Positions 61,603 through 64,000 of a stretch of 64,000 nt of DNA are shown here, one piece after another. Each line of letters begins with the position of its first letter. The first letter of the stretch is position 1. Position numbers and translations under genes: made by a program. The stretch spans positions 1,116,001-1,180,000 of the forward strand of contig CM022370.1 in assembly GCA_011800155.1 (NCBI GenBank), written 5' to 3'. The notes under the pieces were generated by a model. It ran no database searches. It was not told the origin of the DNA and worked only from the letters and a program-made list of their open reading frames with translations. The stretch is from Flammulina velutipes. Lineage: Eukaryota; Basidiomycota; Agaricomycetes; Agaricales; Physalacriaceae.

Positions 61603-62909
61603 ATGACTCTCGTCCTGGGGCGTCAAATCTCTTCTTTCGCTGCACGCCAGATTCGAACTGTGACCCATCTCTGGTCTCAGTGCACTATCGCCTCTGCTTG
61701 GTATCGCGCACACCTCGGGACCGTTCGCTCGTTCGGAGCACTGCGTTCCAGGTTTCTTCCTCTCCAGCGTCGGCTCTTGTCGAGTGCCGGACGTGTCAAT
61801 ACAGACGAACGGCCGAGAACGTTCTCTGCCACAGAAAAGGGCACTGCCGACATTCACTCTTTCTTCCATGATAATACCTCAACCTGGTATGCTTCATCAT
61901 CCACGAGTCGTGAAGCACGCTAAACGTCCCAGGCAATACATCGTCGTTGATCCTTTGACGAAAACGGCCGTGGTTATCGACACCGCTCTCGACTATGATG
62001 CTGCTTCGGGAACGATCTCAACCAAGGCGGCGGACGAGCTGCTAAGGTATATCCATGACAATGGCTTGAATGTTGTTCGTATCTTGTGAGCCCGCGGTTT
62101 GTTCTGAAGCTGAGCATGTCGCCTAACATCGCACAGGGAGACACACGCCCACGCAGATCATCTCACCGCTTCGCAATACATAAAGTCTAAGCTTCCAGGA
62201 AATGTCCCAATCTGCATCGGGTCACGTATCACCCAAGTCCAGGACAAATTTGCACCTTTCTACGGCTTCGACAAGAGCATCTTTGCCCATACTTTTGATG
62301 TGTTCTTGAAAGACGAGGAAGAGTTTGCTCTTGGTGACTTGACGTGTCGAGTGATGCATCTTCCGGGGCATACGCCCGACCATATCGGATATCTCATTGG
62401 GAATGCGGTCTTTACTGGCGACAGCATCTTCATGGTGAGTAGCTCCATCTATGGCTTGGCTTATGCGCTAAGGTCTGTGTAGCCGGACGTTGGATCAGCC
62501 AGAGTGGACTTCCCAGGCGGAAACGCGAAACAACTATTTGCGGTACGTCCTTCGATGGGTCTCGTAGAAACTGGACTCTCTCTAACTCACCTATTCCGTC
62601 TAGTCGATGACTCGTCTACTCTCACTTCCGGACGATTATATGTTATTTGTGGGCCATGATTATCCAGATGGTCGAGACAAAGAATGCATGTCGACAGTAG
62701 CTGAACAGAAGACGAGAAATAAACACGTCAAGACGGGGACGACCGAGGAAGGGTTTATTAAGTTCAGGAAGGACAGAGATGATTCCCTCGGCGCACCCAG
62801 GCTGCTTCATCCGTCCTTGCAGGTGAACGTGCGGGCGGGAAAACTGCCACCACCTGACAAGGATGGACAGATTCACATGAAGATTCCTGTTCGTGCTCCA
62901 TTTCATTAG
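61603..62909 (+). CDS. MBL-fold metallohydrolase (ETHE1/glyoxalase II-like), probably mitochondrial
   Basis: The metallo-beta-lactamase metal motif is complete: RILETHAHADHLTASQYIKS (HxHxDH), CRVMHLPGHTPDHIGYLIG, AVFTGDSIFMPDVGSARVDF and the distal YMLFVGHDYPDG. The ETHE1 group oxidises glutathione persulfide in mitochondrial sulfide disposal; the extra C-terminal segment (SLQVNVRAGKLPPPDKDG) is common in the related fungal and bacterial hydrolase-like proteins. The N-terminus (MTLVLGRQISSFAARQIRTV, then many Arg/Ser and no acidic residues for about 60 residues) looks like a mitochondrial targeting sequence. Introns are at about 61888-61930, 62087-62136, 62434-62481 and 62543-62603. Length is about 370 residues. 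Persulfide dioxygenase function is possible, not shown. Confidence 0.84.
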
Positions 62910-63227
62910 CTCTAATTTCATGGTTATCAAGCATGTATAACGATACTTATTTACGCCACGTATGGAGATCACAGAACTTGGAAGCTAGAACCATTACCTT
63001 ATGGAAGCAGTGCAAATTTCTTAGTAGCTCTGGTAAGTCTTCAGTGATAGCAAACGGTACCTTCCAGCAGGGAAGAGTCTGCCTCTTAGAGTTCTCGACC
63101 TCGCTAGGTTTTCGTCGACAGCGCTGACCGATATGTTCGGGAAATGATTACCAACCAGGATGACTGTTGTTCATTCATGAGCGTATAAAGCCAGACGAAA
63201 GAGCGATGTAATACACGAATTTTTACC
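62910..63227. other. Intergenic region before Gal80-like gene
   Basis: 318 bases between tandem genes; no gene or clear motif was seen. Confidence 0.4.
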
Positions 63228-64000
63228 ATGCCAGAACCTATCCATCTTGGCTTCATCGGCTTATCTACGAAAGGATGGGCATCTACAAATCTTGCCCCGC
63301 CTCTCCTCAAGGGTCCACTTTCCTCCAAGTATCGCATCGCGGCGATATGCACTACCAACGCCGAATCTGCAAAGGCCAGCGCAGAAAAGCATACCGTCAA
63401 CGGTTACACTCCCACGGAGTACACACTAGAGTCCGTAGATGACTTGATTTACAGCGATGATGTAGACATGGTCGCCGTCTCAGTCAACATTCGCCACCAC
63501 CTCAAACTCGGGAAGAAGGTCTTGAACGCTGGAAAACCATTGTTCGTGGAATGGCCAGCCGGCGTAGATTTGAAGGAGACTAAGGAGCTGGCCGCGTTGG
63601 CGAAAGTCAAGGGGGTACGCAGTATCGTAGGGCTCCAGGCTCGACAAAGCTTGGTATTCCGGAAAGTCAAGGAGATCGTAGGGAGTGGCAAGATTGGTCG
63701 GGTGTTGTCAACTGAAATGGTAAGTCAAAGAAGTTCGCGATAGGTTCTAATGTAAAGTTTCCTTATAGACGGCAAGGTTACCAGCCAATCTTCCTGGCGG
63801 TGGACGTTCATTGTGGGGCCCGTCAGTCCCTACAGGGAGGGAGTATCAAATACAGAGAGAGAATGGCGCCACCATGCTTGACATTCCCGGTGGTCACTTC
63901 ATCGACCCGTTAATCTACATCCTGGGGCCTATCTCGTCCGTTTCGTCGACGCTGGCGACACAATTTCCGACCGCGACAGTATATGACTCGTCTGGAAAAG
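63228..64000 (+). CDS. Gfo/Idh/MocA-family protein, Gal80-like, partial (C-terminus beyond window)
   Basis: The Rossmann N-terminus MPEPIHLGFIGLSTKGWAST, NAGKPLFVEWPAGVDLKETK and VRSIVGLQARQSLVFRKVKE match the Gal80-like branch of this oxidoreductase family. In catalytic members the motif after the sheet is EKP; here it is EWP, as in Gal80-type proteins, which bind NAD(P) as regulators. The second exon (TARLPANLPGGGRSLWGPSV, ATMLDIPGGHFIDPLIYILG) follows an intron at 63720-63769 and runs off the right edge after about 240 residues. The ATG at 63228 starts directly before the Rossmann strand, so the N-terminus is complete. A galactose-regulatory role should not be assumed in a basidiomycete. 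Confidence 0.8.

Overview
The window is nuclear DNA of a filamentous basidiomycete, almost certainly an Agaricomycete (mushroom-forming fungus). Genes are packed on both strands and split by many introns of about 45-60 nt. Gene content is fungal: Mediator Med14, an a-factor-type ABC exporter, an AreA-type GATA factor, a CBM1-GH5 mannanase, an I9 proteinase inhibitor, a DUF4470-like protein and a Crypton-type tyrosine-recombinase transposon. No ribosomal RNA, canonical tRNA or CRISPR was seen.

Left part (1-20.9 kb) is mostly conserved housekeeping genes: a SCY1-like HEAT pseudokinase running off the left edge, MED14 in divergent orientation, an RRM+YTH RNA reader, an OSBP-related lipid-transfer protein (ankyrin, PH, FFAT, sterol-binding domain), a full-length STE6-like ABC exporter and an agaric-type kinase-like protein lacking a recognisable HRD motif. 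Middle part (21-35 kb): a small secreted protein gene (copy A), an EFA6-like Sec7-PH Arf exchange factor, a PRISE-like reductase and an AreA/NIT2-type nitrogen regulator with a long upstream region.

35-40.5 kb is the accessory zone: a Crypton transposon with a GCR1_C-like end, an unknown small gene beside it, then about 2 kb with no gene but dense in structure: hairpins, a 28-bp repeated pair, an AGCGCT array, 10-bp-phased ATTTAC arrays, a 60-bp near-perfect palindrome, a tRNA-like stretch and an orphan TATA promoter. It looks like a graveyard of small mobile elements.

Right part (40.5-64 kb) is metabolic and surface related: signal peptide peptidase, endo-mannanase, gamma-glutamyltranspeptidase, an Old Yellow Enzyme homologue with an altered active-site pair, a disordered unknown protein, the second small secreted protein (copy B, same intron pattern as copy A 29 kb away), an MFS sugar transporter, a DUF4470-like protein with doubtful frames, an I9 inhibitor, an unknown protein divergent from an SSU1/Mae1-type anion transporter, a mitochondrial-looking MBL-fold hydrolase and a partial Gal80-like oxidoreductase at the right edge. 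The genes do not form one pathway or an obvious biosynthetic cluster. The best leads are the paralogous secreted-protein pair, the structured 38.4-40.0 kb repeat zone, the insertion inside the YTH domain, and the probable GC-AG introns. All gene ends and splice sites were read by eye.
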